A DNA stretch of 38,776 nt from an uncultured Bacteroidales bacterium. Its GTDB lineage: Bacteria > Bacteroidota > Bacteroidia > Bacteroidales > Muribaculaceae. Under the pieces are notes generated by a model. The model was not told where the DNA came from. It saw nothing but the letters and a program-made list of their open reading frames with translations, and made no database searches. Position 1 is the stretch's first letter. Each line of letters starts with the position of its first letter. The stretch covers positions 1 through 38,776 of the forward strand of contig CAMWHE010000019.1 of assembly GCA_947173955.1 (NCBI GenBank), given 5' to 3'. The position numbers and the translations under genes were made by a program. Shown here piece by piece: positions 24,978-32,527 of this stretch.

Positions 24978-25044
24978 AAGAGCGCGCCGGCATGATCGGC
25001 GCCTGCATGCTCGCCCGCTCCCGCATGTTCGACCTCTGATCCCC
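24978..25044. repeat. 67-bp direct repeat, distal copy of the ROK 3' end
   Basis: An isolated fragment of the ROK gene's last codons and stop, not attached to a gene, 34 bases before the hairpin terminator. Probably the original gene end left behind when the cargo entered, or a duplicate of it. Confidence 0.95.
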
Positions 25045-25077
25045 GCAATCCATCCGACGCATCTGACTCAAAACACA

Positions 25078-25107
25078 AAGGGGAGCGGCCGGCGGGCCGC
25101 TCCCCTT
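25078..25107 (+). terminator. ROK (original) terminator hairpin
   Basis: Perfect 13-bp stem (25078-25090 with 25095-25107) around a 4-base GGCG loop. It also lies at the 3' end of the convergent gene at 25137, so it may serve both directions. Confidence 0.75.
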
Positions 25108-25136
25108 CATGCGTACATCGTATAAGCGACTGCTTA

Positions 25137-26000
25137 TCAGTAATCGGAGTCTGTTGTAGACTGATTCTGATCTGAATCTGTTTCAATTATATCGAAATAA
25201 AAGCCGTCGCATATAGCATTCCGCTTGCCACTTACTATTATTCCGCTTATGGGGCTTGTGATTGTTACCCTGCTAAGAGTAGCCACATCCAGTCCGTTGA
25301 GGAAAACCGACATCTTCGATCCCTCATATTTTACATAGATAGTCTCGATAAAGTTTCCCGGCTTTACAAGGCCTTGTGTTACTACAGAAATTTTGCCATC
25401 ATCCACAGTATAATAGATATAGTCTTTCTTACTGAAAACGATTGCCTTGAACTTATTGTTATTTTCAAAGTCGAGCACAACACCGACGTATTTATTATCC
25501 TCTGCTTTAGTCTTAACGAATGACAGACCGAATTCAAAGTGGCTCTCCTTTGGATCAAAATCCAGGTCGACTACAGATATAGCCGAGAGATTAGGTGATT
25601 TGGATGTCAGCATAAGCCCCTGCGGAACCATCTTGACGCTTCCGAGCTTATTGTCATGCTGAGTCCATTCATACTGCGGATCAGCCATATCCTTAAATGG
25701 CTCACACGCAAGCTTTGAAGGTATGTCTACCCCAAAACTCTTGAGATCTTCAACAAGCTCAGGCGTCAGTATGATGCCCAGTTCCAATAATTCCTGCATT
25801 GACATCGGAGCTCCTTCATGAGAAGCGATTTGCTGCACCTGACCGATATTTGCCTCCTGCTTCTTTGGCCCTTTCTCCGCCTTCTTGTCCTTAATCAGAC
25901 CAATAATCGTGTAATCCAATATATTTTTGGCATTAACCGTGGCTGTTACACCAAATGAAAATATCGCCAGCAGTGCCAATAGTCTAAATTGTTTTTTCAT
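25137..26000 (-). CDS. Exported protein, possible beta-sandwich, unknown function
   Basis: 287 residues with a signal peptide (about 1-24, cleavage near V-N-A). A Lys-rich segment (about 36-50) follows, then a short helical region. From about 120 to the end alternate beta-strand-like stretches (S-H-F-E-F-G-L-S-F-V-K, Y-V-G-V-V-L-D-F-E-N-N-N-K-F-K-A-I, I-Y-V-K-Y-E-G-S-K-M-S-V-F-L-N-G) resemble LamG/DUF1080-type concanavalin sandwiches. No catalytic motif. It follows the next gene on the same strand after 9 bp, so the two form an operon. I do not recognise a family. Confidence 0.6.
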   Translation of the reverse strand: MKKQFRLLALLAIFSFGVTATVNAKNILDYTIIGLIKDKKAEKGPKKQEANIGQVQQIASHEGAPMSMQELLELGIILTPELVEDLKSFGVDIPSKLACEPFKDMADPQYEWTQHDNKLGSVKMVPQGLMLTSKSPNLSAISVVDLDFDPKESHFEFGLSFVKTKAEDNKYVGVVLDFENNNKFKAIVFSKKDYIYYTVDDGKISVVTQGLVKPGNFIETIYVKYEGSKMSVFLNGLDVATLSRVTITSPISGIIVSGKRNAICDGFYFDIIETDSDQNQSTTDSDY

Positions 26001-26009
26001 GACTAAATT

Positions 26010-26687
26010 TTATTCTCCGCCTCCTACGGATGTCTGTAGTTCCTGAATCAAAGGCTCAAAATTTCTGAGCACTCTGTCAAAATTCTTATAGCAATTCTCT
26101 CCACGGCAGTCGTGATCCTTTATCTGCACATAGATTTTGGCTCGGAATGAAAGCACCCCTTCATCCCTGAAAGTCATTCTGACTTCCATACGTGTCCTGA
26201 CTGTCTGATACTTGAATTTGGTCAGTCTCCAGGAAGTCTTGATCCAGCCTGCAGTCTTGTCTCTGACCTCGATGTCATCGAAATAGTTGGTAGCTACGCT
26301 CATCAGGCGTTTCCAGACGACATCCTCCGACAGACCCGGACGACACGTCACATCAAACCATCTGTTTGCGACATCAATTCCGTCTTCGCCGCCGGCCGAA
26401 GAGGACATCGCCTCATCTTCAGGGAGGGAATAAAGCACCGTGTTGTTGGGATTTGATTTCAGCAGCCGGTAAGTACGGGTAATATAGCCGGCATCCTCCA
26501 CTTTGATTACAAAAAAATCATTACCCTTTTTAAACTCGACCCTGTAGGATCCGGTTCCTACCAATTGTCCGTCGACATAGATCTTTGCAGTCTCGGGGAT
26601 CACGTTGATAGTGATCTTCTTACCCGCCGAAGCATCAAATAAGAATGTCGATAACAAGAGAGTCAGACATAGAACAGCATGTCTCAT
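26010..26687 (-). CDS. Exported PEGA-domain-like protein
   Basis: 225 residues from the ATG at 26687, chosen because it opens a signal peptide (MRHAVLCLTLLLSTFLFDASA). An upstream in-frame ATG at 26861 would run through the structured RNA region and is rejected. Residues about 22-75 match a PEGA repeat (I-N-V-I-P-E-T-A-K-I-Y-V-D-G-Q-L-V-G-T-G). The rest is a single globular domain of unknown type with Cys pairs near the C-terminus (C-R-G-E-N-C). It is first in a two-gene unit with the beta-sandwich protein, probably at the cell envelope. Its 5' side is the T-run of the candidate RNA, so read-through of that terminator may contribute to expression. Confidence 0.6.
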   Translation of the reverse strand: MRHAVLCLTLLLSTFLFDASAGKKITINVIPETAKIYVDGQLVGTGSYRVEFKKGNDFFVIKVEDAGYITRTYRLLKSNPNNTVLYSLPEDEAMSSSAGGEDGIDVANRWFDVTCRPGLSEDVVWKRLMSVATNYFDDIEVRDKTAGWIKTSWRLTKFKYQTVRTRMEVRMTFRDEGVLSFRAKIYVQIKDHDCRGENCYKNFDRVLRNFEPLIQELQTSVGGGE

Positions 26688-26736
26688 TGTTAATTTAGAT
26701 TTTAAATTACCCGCCGACTCCCTTATGCAGGCTATA

Positions 26737-27067
26737 AAAAAAATGAGCGTGAGAGCCATACCTGTTGCCCGTTCCGCAGTGGAGGCTCTGGTAAGCCCAT
26801 TGGAGTAGAACGGACAACGCAGAAGCCTCACGCAGAATATGTGATACGCCAATAGCGACACTCACGTGTCAACATTGGCGGATATAACATATCCACAGGC
26901 ATCTACCGTTGTCTCTATCTCGGCTCCAATTGAAATTTACCAGATTTCCACTGCCAAGAAAGAGCGCCGATACACGCTTTTCAATCATGTCTTTGCGGAG
27001 AATAGCGCTCCGCGATAATTGCCGTCCCTCCCGCATAGCCCTTGACCGGGCTTCTGCTGTACGGTCG
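26737..27067 (-). ncRNA. Candidate structured RNA of unknown family (about 330 nt)
   Basis: A textbook promoter on the minus strand (27074-27104) is followed by about 330 bases with no long gene and many stems. These pair 27048-27052 with 27037-27041, 27008-27013 with 26995-27000, and 26874-26880 with 26847-26853 enclosing 26866-26870/26857-26861. Last is a long nested hairpin: 26827-26833/26747-26753, 26808-26818/26764-26774 and 26797-26802/26777-26782. It ends with eight T on the minus strand (26736-26743), a complete terminator. I find no RNase P, tmRNA or SRP core motifs. A 55-codon frame (ATG near 27036, stop near 26869) overlaps it and may be coincidental. Alternatives: a leader or attenuator of the PEGA gene. 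RNA ends are approximate. Confidence 0.6.
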
Positions 27068-27073
27068 ACAATG

Positions 27074-27104
27074 CAAATTTAGCGTTTTTTTATTTTTTGC
27101 CAAA
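27074..27104 (-). promoter_or_regulatory. Promoter of the candidate structured RNA
   Basis: TTTG (27101-27104) and TAAATTTG (27074-27081), both on the minus strand, are separated by exactly 19 bases, the best promoter match in the window. Confidence 0.75.
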
Positions 27105-27231
27105 ATGTTTCGGCTACATCTTCAATCATACCGGTCCGACTCGTCCGGCGGGGCTGACAGGCCGGCACAAAAAAGTGGCGGCTCTGACCGCGATGGGTCG
27201 GAGCCGCCGAATAGGGGGTGATACGTATTCG

Positions 27232-27495
27232 TTAAGCCTCTGCTACGGGCTGAACGTTGATAAACTGTCGGCCTCCCTTGCCTTCGGTGAACACTACTGT
27301 ACCATCGATCAGAGCATACAGGGTATGATCCTTGCCGATACCTACGTTGAGGCCGGGATGATGTACGGTGCCACGCTGGCGCTTGAGGATGTTGCCGGCT
27401 TTAGCATGCTGACCACCAAAAATCTTAACACCGAGTCGTTTGCTTTCTGACTCACGTCCGTTCTTCGAACTACCTACACCTTTTTTATGTGCCAT
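27232..27495 (-). CDS. rpmA: 50S ribosomal protein L27
   Basis: 87 residues from the ATG at 27495 (M-A-H-K-K-G), the universal L27 start; the upstream in-frame ATG at 27522 is not used. Family signature G-x-x-I-x-x-Q-R-G-T seen as [15 protein letters not shown]. It lies at the peptidyl transferase centre. No N-terminal extension of the kind cleaved in Firmicutes is present. It is 19 bp downstream of rplU, in the usual rplU-rpmA operon. Confidence 0.97.
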   Translation of the reverse strand: MAHKKGVGSSKNGRESESKRLGVKIFGGQHAKAGNILKRQRGTVHHPGLNVGIGKDHTLYALIDGTVVFTEGKGGRQFINVQPVAEA

Positions 27496-27514
27496 TTCTT
27501 TAAGCTTTAAGGGG

Positions 27515-27835
27515 TTAAGCAACTACGTCTTTAATCACTACCTGGGTGAAGTACTGGCGATGGCCGTTTTTACGACGATAGCCTTTGCGACGCTTCTTCT
27601 TGAAGACGATCACTTTATCACCTTTCACGAGGGGACGTTTCACCTCGCAAACTACTTTTGCTCCTTCTACGGTAGGAGCGCCTACTTTAACGGCACCGTC
27701 GGCGTCAACGAGGAGTACGCGGTCGAACTCCACTACATCGCCTTCTTTCTTCTCGTCGCCGAGATAGTGTACATACAAGAACTTGCCGGCTTCTGCCTTA
27801 AACTGCTGTCCTTGAATTTCTACAATTACAAACAT
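27515..27835 (-). CDS. rplU: 50S ribosomal protein L21
   Basis: 106 residues. Begins [14 protein letters not shown] and contains the C-terminal signature [15 protein letters not shown]. Binds 23S rRNA in the large subunit. First gene of the rplU-rpmA operon, with a TAGCTTTG promoter element about 100 bases upstream (27936-27943), leaving a leader long enough for regulation. Confidence 0.97.
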   Translation of the reverse strand: MFVIVEIQGQQFKAEAGKFLYVHYLGDEKKEGDVVEFDRVLLVDADGAVKVGAPTVEGAKVVCEVKRPLVKGDKVIVFKKKRRKGYRRKNGHRQYFTQVVIKDVVA

Positions 27836-27935
27836 CTGTTGATTAAGTGTTTATAGTTAAGTCCGCCGGGCGGGTTATCGCTCTCTTTCGGGCGATGCCA
27901 CTTGTTTGGAGCCCATGCGGCACAATTTTGCGGTG

Positions 27936-27943
27936 CAAAGCTA
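27936..27943 (-). promoter_or_regulatory. rplU-rpmA promoter -7 element
   Basis: TAGCTTTG on the minus strand, matching TAnnTTTG. Confidence 0.55.
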
Positions 27944-28045
27944 CTACATTTTTAGCTCACTCACAAGTATATTGCATACTTTTTTCGCAGATTTTTCCGG
28001 AAGAACAGAAAAACCGTGGGCTTGCCGGAGTTAGTGCGCAAAGGA

Positions 28046-28924
28046 TTATTTTCCGTCGATGACGGCGCGGATATCGGCCTCTGTGCCGCGGAAGGGGCCG
28101 GAATGGCCGAGCTTGAGCGTACACATGGCGGCGGCAAAGCGGCCGGCATCTTCATAGGAGGCTCCGCGGGCGCGGCTGTAGAGATAGCCGGCCATGTAGG
28201 TGTCGCCGCAGCCTGTGGCGTCGACTACGTCGGGGGTGGGATAGGCCGGCACTTCATAGAATTTGCCGCCGGCATAGATGAGCGAGCCGCGGTCGCCCAG
28301 AGTCAGCAGCACTTCCTTGCATCCCCATCCGGCCAGAATGCGGGCGGCCTCGTAGGGGTCGGTCGTGCCTGTGAGGGTCTCCATCTCCTTCTCGTTGGCC
28401 TTGAGGATGTCGATATATTTCAGGGCTTCGAGCTTGTCGGCCCAGTCGATGGCGTGTACCTGCTCACCGCGCACCTCGCGCAGATAGCCCTGGGCGTCGA
28501 CCGATACGATCCCCTTTTCGGAGAGCATTTTGATGGCATCGAGCGAGAAATCGTCGGCCAGAAGCGTGCCCAGATGGAAGATACGTCCCTCGATGGGGGC
28601 GAGATTGTCGTCGGTGAAGGGGTCGGCTTTGGCCAGGACGCGCTGTTGGCGGTCGTTCTGGTTGGCGCCGTATTTGTTTTCAAAATAGACCGAGCTGCGC
28701 GAGGGGATCACCTCGACATCGATCCCTTCGGCGCGGATGTCGTCGACGGCCTTCATCTCCGACGGAGCGAGCGAGGTGACGAGCTTAAATCCCGAATGGT
28801 CGAGCCCGGCCAGAGCGTGGGCGAAATAGAATGCCGTGCCGCCGGGGCTGTGGGTCTCGATGCGCGGTGTGATTATCTTGTCGAGGGTGATGTGTCCTAT
28901 GCAGACTATGTCGGGCTTTTTCAT
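28046..28924 (-). CDS. PfkB-family sugar or nucleoside kinase
   Basis: 292 residues from the ATG at 28924 (M-K-K-P-D-I-V-C-I-G-H); an in-frame ATG 21 bases upstream is also possible. Phosphorylates a sugar or nucleoside hydroxyl using ATP in the cytoplasm. Family features: S-P-G-G-T-A-F-Y near the N-terminus (substrate glycines), K-A-N-E-K-E in the middle, and the PfkB signature D-A-T-G-C-G-D with catalytic Asp241 and the anion hole. The permease gene lies 46 bp upstream on the same strand, so uptake and first phosphorylation are probably coupled. The substrate cannot be decided; a ribokinase- or fructokinase-like role is possible. Confidence 0.88.
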   Translation of the reverse strand: MKKPDIVCIGHITLDKIITPRIETHSPGGTAFYFAHALAGLDHSGFKLVTSLAPSEMKAVDDIRAEGIDVEVIPSRSSVYFENKYGANQNDRQQRVLAKADPFTDDNLAPIEGRIFHLGTLLADDFSLDAIKMLSEKGIVSVDAQGYLREVRGEQVHAIDWADKLEALKYIDILKANEKEMETLTGTTDPYEAARILAGWGCKEVLLTLGDRGSLIYAGGKFYEVPAYPTPDVVDATGCGDTYMAGYLYSRARGASYEDAGRFAAAMCTLKLGHSGPFRGTEADIRAVIDGK

Positions 28925-28970
28925 TTCTTTCTTATTAGTAAACATTGTATATTAAACACCTTTGCAGGCT

Positions 28971-30197
28971 TCAAGGTTTGCGTTTCGACATCATGCGCGC
29001 GTAGGCGAGCACGGCGAGATAGCCGGCGCAAGGCACGACGAATGCCGTAGTGATCGAGCTCACTCCTGCCATCCAGCCCATCAGCGATGTGCCGACGGCT
29101 CCCCCCAGAGGGGTCATCATCAGGAATGAGGAGGCTATCTTGGTCATCCCCTTGACGCCGCTGATGGTTATGGCGAAGATCGTCGGGAACATTATTGCCT
29201 CGAAAGCATAACAGCCGAAGATGGCGTAGCGGGATATCGGGCCGAAGTCGATGGCTACGACCGCCGAGCAGACGACCGTCATCACGGCGCATACAGTCAG
29301 CACCTTCTCAGCGCGGATGCGGCTCATGACGGCGCTGCCGATTATCCTCGCCACCATAAAGAGGCCGAGCGCGCCGAACGAGAGGACGAGCGTGGCGGTA
29401 TGCTTGGTCATCCAGCCGCTGTCGACCGAGTAATTGATAAACATGCTGTTGATCGATATCTCGGCTATCTCATAACAGAAGAGGGCGAAGACCCCCAGGC
29501 GGAAGCGGCGCAGGCTCCAGAGCCGCTTTATCGTGGCCTTGAGTCCGGCGGGAGCCGATGCGTCGGCAGCCAGCTCAGAGTCGGAGCTGTCCTTGATCTC
29601 CGGAAGGCGGACGCGCGTAAAGAGCAGAGCCACGATAAGCACAATCCCACCCATGATGGAGTACGGGATAGCCACAGATGCGTCGGCTGTCTCGCTGAAG
29701 AGGTAGCCGCCCACGATCACCGGGCCAAGTATGGAGCCGAGGCCGTTGAACGACTGCGCCAGATTCAGGCGGCTCGCCGCTGTCTCGGGCTCGCCGAGCT
29801 CGGCGGCATAAGGATTGGCGGCCGTCTCAAGCACAGCCAGACCACACCCTAAGATGAAGAGCGCCCCGAGGAAGAGCGAGAACGACGAAGCGTGCTCACC
29901 CGGAATAAAAAGGAACGCTCCCAGGGCGAAAAGACCCAGGCCCATGACTACGCCGCGGCGATAGCCGTAGCGGGTTATGAATATGCCCGCCGGGAGCGCC
30001 ATCAGGGCATAGGCCAGATAAGTGCTCGCCTGGATGAGGGTGGACTGAAAGACCGATACGCTCAGGCTTTCCTGAAAATGCTTGTTGAGTACATCGAGAA
30101 TCGACCGTGCGAATCCCCACATGAAGAACAGAGAGGTGATCAGTATGAACGGCAGAAGGTAAGTACGACTTATAAGACTCTTTTTAACACTTGACAT
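28971..30197 (-). CDS. FucP-type MFS sugar:H+ symporter
   Basis: 408 residues with about 12 hydrophobic segments and a central charged loop (about 205-225). It fits the fucose/galactose/glucose permease family (FGHS): F-F-M-W-G-F-A-R-S near the start, and E-T-A-A-N-P-Y with R-L-N-L-A-Q-S-F-N-G-L-G in the middle, both diagnostic of FucP-like proteins. It imports a hexose with protons across the inner membrane. Expressed with the downstream PfkB kinase from the promoter at 30272-30279. Fucose, galactose or glucose are candidates. Confidence 0.9.
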   Translation of the reverse strand: MSSVKKSLISRTYLLPFILITSLFFMWGFARSILDVLNKHFQESLSVSVFQSTLIQASTYLAYALMALPAGIFITRYGYRRGVVMGLGLFALGAFLFIPGEHASSFSLFLGALFILGCGLAVLETAANPYAAELGEPETAASRLNLAQSFNGLGSILGPVIVGGYLFSETADASVAIPYSIMGGIVLIVALLFTRVRLPEIKDSSDSELAADASAPAGLKATIKRLWSLRRFRLGVFALFCYEIAEISINSMFINYSVDSGWMTKHTATLVLSFGALGLFMVARIIGSAVMSRIRAEKVLTVCAVMTVVCSAVVAIDFGPISRYAIFGCYAFEAIMFPTIFAITISGVKGMTKIASSFLMMTPLGGAVGTSLMGWMAGVSSITTAFVVPCAGYLAVLAYARMMSKRKP

Positions 30198-30271
30198 TTC
30201 TTTCTATTAATTTTTACTATCTGTCTCCCGTTTTCACGCCGTCTGCGCTCCTAAGGGAGACTATACGGGCG

Positions 30272-30369
30272 CAAATGTAATAAAATAATTAGAAATGCCC
30301 AATTAAATTTATTTAACATATATTTTTTTAGATAAAATAATTCCGCATATTTAATAAGATGTAATTTTG
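30272..30369. promoter_or_regulatory. Divergent promoters of the permease-kinase operon and the lipoprotein gene
   Basis: TACATTTG on the minus strand (30272-30279), with a TTGG 19 bases further upstream, serves the permease. TAATTTTG on the plus strand (30362-30369) serves the lipoprotein. The intervening 80 bases are strongly AT-rich. Confidence 0.6.
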
Positions 30370-30409
30370 CAACGATTTTTAAAACACTAACTTAATTACA
30401 CCAATCATC

Positions 30410-30937
30410 ATGAAGAAATTCTTTTTAGCAGCACTCGCTGTTTGCTCTCTCAGCCTCGTAAGCTGCGGCGGCAAGAAAGATGAAGCAACCAAAGCAACTG
30501 AAGAAACCAATGTAGAGGAAACAACCGCTACAACCGCTACTACTCCCGTAGCCGACTTCGACTTTGAAGCCCTCGGCATCGACGCTGACGGCGTAGACAT
30601 GGAAGCTCTCATGGAGCAGATCAAGTCCGGCAACGTTGACTTCGAAGCTCTCGGCATCGACGCTGAAAATGTAAATGTTGACGCCCTCATGGAGCAGGCT
30701 CAGAAAGCTTATGAGCTTCTCCAGTCAAGCAACATCGACCTCGGTGAAGCCGCTGAACTCGCCAACCAGGCCAACGAACTCCTCCAGAACCTCAACACCG
30801 AAGATCTCAACCTTGAGGACGCTACCGAGCTCGCCAAGAAGGCCGCCTCTATGCTCGAAAATGAAGACATCGACCTCGACGACGCTGAAGAGCTCCTTAA
30901 CCAGGCTGCATCAGCTCTCGGCGCTTTCGGCGAATAA
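30410..30937 (+). CDS. Acidic repeat lipoprotein
   Basis: 175 residues. Signal peptide with lipobox L-V-S-C, lipidated Cys19, then a Thr/Glu-rich linker. Two near-identical blocks follow (D-F-E-A-L-G-I-D-A with D-A-L-M-E-Q or E-A-L-M-E-Q, about 50-72 and 76-98). Three related helical blocks come next (I/L-D/N-L, E/D-D-A or E-A-A, E-L-A/L-N). The protein is very acidic and probably all-helical. No enzymatic motif. Codon use is strongly biased and regular, suggesting high expression. A terminator follows. Likely an abundant envelope lipoprotein of unknown role. Confidence 0.75.
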   Translation: MKKFFLAALAVCSLSLVSCGGKKDEATKATEETNVEETTATTATTPVADFDFEALGIDADGVDMEALMEQIKSGNVDFEALGIDAENVNVDALMEQAQKAYELLQSSNIDLGEAAELANQANELLQNLNTEDLNLEDATELAKKAASMLENEDIDLDDAEELLNQAASALGAFGE

Positions 30938-30958
30938 TCACCGTAACCCATAATACAT

Positions 30959-30989
30959 AAGGCCCCCCGGATCCTCTCCGGGAGGCCTT
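30959..30989 (+). terminator. Lipoprotein gene terminator
   Basis: A GC-rich hairpin with AAGGCC/GGCCTT outer arms and a CCGGA/TCCGG inner stem, one mismatch within the stem, lies 20 bases after the stop. Confidence 0.7.
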
Positions 30990-31012
30990 CTACATTATAT
31001 TATATAGGCATC

Positions 31013-31741
31013 ATGTATCAGCATCTCGACTGCATATCCCTGCGCATCACACGCTACAACGACCGCCACTCCATCCTGACTGCCCTCAGCCGCCAGCAGG
31101 GGAGGCTGTCGCTGCTGATCTCGGCAGGCAGCGGACGCGAAGCCACGCGCCGGCGTGCCCTCCTGCGACCCGGCGGACGCTTCAGCTGCGAAGCCGACCT
31201 GCGCGACGTAGCCGGCCGCATCCCCCCGATACGCGATGTCGCTCCCCGCGGCGATGCCACGGCCGCCGCCGACCCCGTACAGTCCATAATCACCCTTTTC
31301 TTAGTCGACTTCCTCAACTCCATCCTGCGTGACTCGCAGCCCGACCCGCTCCTCTTCGATTTCGCCGATTCCATGCTCGGCAGCCTTGAGACGGCTACCG
31401 GCCGACGCCTCGCCAACTTCCATCTCCTTTTCCTGATAAAAATCAGCCGCTATCTCGGCGTCGAGCCCGACCAGTCGACCTACCGCCGCGGATATGTCTT
31501 CGACATGACCGACGCCGTCTTCCGGCCGACACCCCCCATCGGCGGCACATATCTCGATCCTGCCGAATCCGAAGCCGCAGCCCGGCTGATGCGCATAAGC
31601 CGGCACAATCTGCATCTCTATGCCCTCTCGGCCGCTCAGCGCAACCGCGCCCTCGACGTCATCCTGCAATACTACACGCTCCACTTCGCCTCCCTGCGCT
31701 CTATGAAGTCGGTCGAGGTCGTGCGCTCCCTTTTTCACTGA
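31013..31741 (+). CDS. recO: DNA repair protein RecO
   Basis: 242 residues. The N-terminal OB-like domain opens with the conserved pattern of RecO in Bacteroidales (L-R-I-T-R-Y-N-D-R-H-S-I-L-T, then R-Q-Q-G-R-L-S-L-L-I). The helical C-terminal domain has F-L-V-D-F-L-N-S-I-L-R and L-A-N-F-H-L-L-F-L-I-K-I-S-R-Y-L-G. I see no zinc-binding Cys cluster. RecO anneals single strands and loads RecA through RecR. It ends 157 bp before the FKBP series. Confidence 0.88.
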   Translation: MYQHLDCISLRITRYNDRHSILTALSRQQGRLSLLISAGSGREATRRRALLRPGGRFSCEADLRDVAGRIPPIRDVAPRGDATAAADPVQSIITLFLVDFLNSILRDSQPDPLLFDFADSMLGSLETATGRRLANFHLLFLIKISRYLGVEPDQSTYRRGYVFDMTDAVFRPTPPIGGTYLDPAESEAAARLMRISRHNLHLYALSAAQRNRALDVILQYYTLHFASLRSMKSVEVVRSLFH

Positions 31742-31827
31742 ACCCACAGGCTGCCGGCTCCTGCAGCCGCGACTGGCTCTTAATAAATTTTAGCCAATTT
31801 TTTGAACGACTTCAAGCTTTTTTAACC

Positions 31828-31843
31828 TACCTTTGTATGTTTG
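31828..31843 (+). promoter_or_regulatory. FKBP cluster promoter
   Basis: Two overlapping TAnnTTTG matches, TACCTTTG (31828-31835) and TATGTTTG (31836-31843), with TTTG at 31801-31804. The start codon is about 55 bases on. Confidence 0.6.
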
Positions 31844-31897
31844 ATTTGTTTATATAGCTGACAGACACATAACCGACAATTCAAATATATTACAACT

Positions 31898-32524
31898 ATG
31901 GATAAAAAAGAATTAGAATCACTCAGCTATGCTCTCGGACTGAGCATGGGCAACAATTTCAAGTCGTCGGGCATCGAAGCCATCAATGTACAGGACTTCG
32001 CCGACGGCGTGGCTGCCGTCTATGACGGACTCGCACCCCGCATGAGCTACGACGAAGCCAAGCAGGTAATCCAGAAATTCTTCACCGACCTCGAGGCCAA
32101 GCAGCATGAGGCCGCAGCCAGGATGGCCGAAGTCAACGCCAAAGCCGGTCAGGAATTCCTCGCCGAAAACGGCAAGCGCGCCGAAGTCAAGACCACGGCA
32201 TCCGGCCTGCAGTATGAAGTCCTCGTCGAGGGCAACGGCGCCCAGCCTACAGCTGCCGACCAGGTCGAAGTGCACTACACCGGCAAGCTTATCGACGGCA
32301 CCGTCTTCGATTCAAGCGTAGAGCGCGGAGTCCCCGCCACATTCGGCGTCACACAGGTGATCCCCGGATGGGTAGAAGCCCTTCAGCTGATGAAAGCCGG
32401 CTCTAAGTGGCGCCTGTTCATCCCCTCGCAGCTTGCCTACGGCCCCCAGGGAGCAGGCAATGTCATCGGCCCGAACGCCACCCTCATCTTCGACGTGGAA
32501 CTCCTCAAAGTCAACGGAAAGTAA
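31898..32524 (+). CDS. FKBP-type peptidyl-prolyl isomerase (no signal peptide)
   Basis: 208 residues without a signal peptide, so probably cytoplasmic. An N-terminal helical dimerisation region (about 1-90; S-Y-A-L-G-L-S-M-G-N-N) leads into an FKBP domain (about 118-206). The domain has V-E-V-H-Y-T-G-K-L, D-G-T-V-F-D-S-S, V-I-P-G-W-V-E-A-L and A-Y-G-P-Q-G-A-G. The isomerase residues are well kept. Catalyses cis-trans isomerisation of prolyl bonds and acts as a chaperone. First of three adjacent FKBP genes. Confidence 0.95.
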   Translation: MDKKELESLSYALGLSMGNNFKSSGIEAINVQDFADGVAAVYDGLAPRMSYDEAKQVIQKFFTDLEAKQHEAAARMAEVNAKAGQEFLAENGKRAEVKTTASGLQYEVLVEGNGAQPTAADQVEVHYTGKLIDGTVFDSSVERGVPATFGVTQVIPGWVEALQLMKAGSKWRLFIPSQLAYGPQGAGNVIGPNATLIFDVELLKVNGK

Positions 32525-32527
32525 GCG

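Larger units (their letters stand above)
24718..25136. other. Gap after the GNAT gene: gene remnant, distal ROK repeat and ROK terminator
   Basis: 24718-24977 holds no intact gene. On the minus strand about 24790-24970 reads as a fairly protein-like segment without start or end (A-V-D-V-Y-N-D-I-K-T-L-K-E-A-K), perhaps a decayed accessory gene. The distal ROK repeat (24978-25044) and the ROK terminator follow. Confidence 0.45.

Noticed and set aside
26688..26861. Upstream start for the PEGA protein
   Set aside because: The extension would run through the terminator and long hairpin of the candidate RNA and would hide the signal peptide.
26737..27067. RNase P RNA, tmRNA, SRP RNA or cobalamin/TPP/T-box riboswitch
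   Set aside because: Core conserved motifs of these families were looked for on both strands and not seen. I cannot exclude 6S-like or Bacteroidales-specific families by eye.
28016..29050. Plus-strand frame of about 340 codons opposite the PfkB kinase
   Set aside because: Antisense shadow; the kinase signature motifs are on the minus strand.
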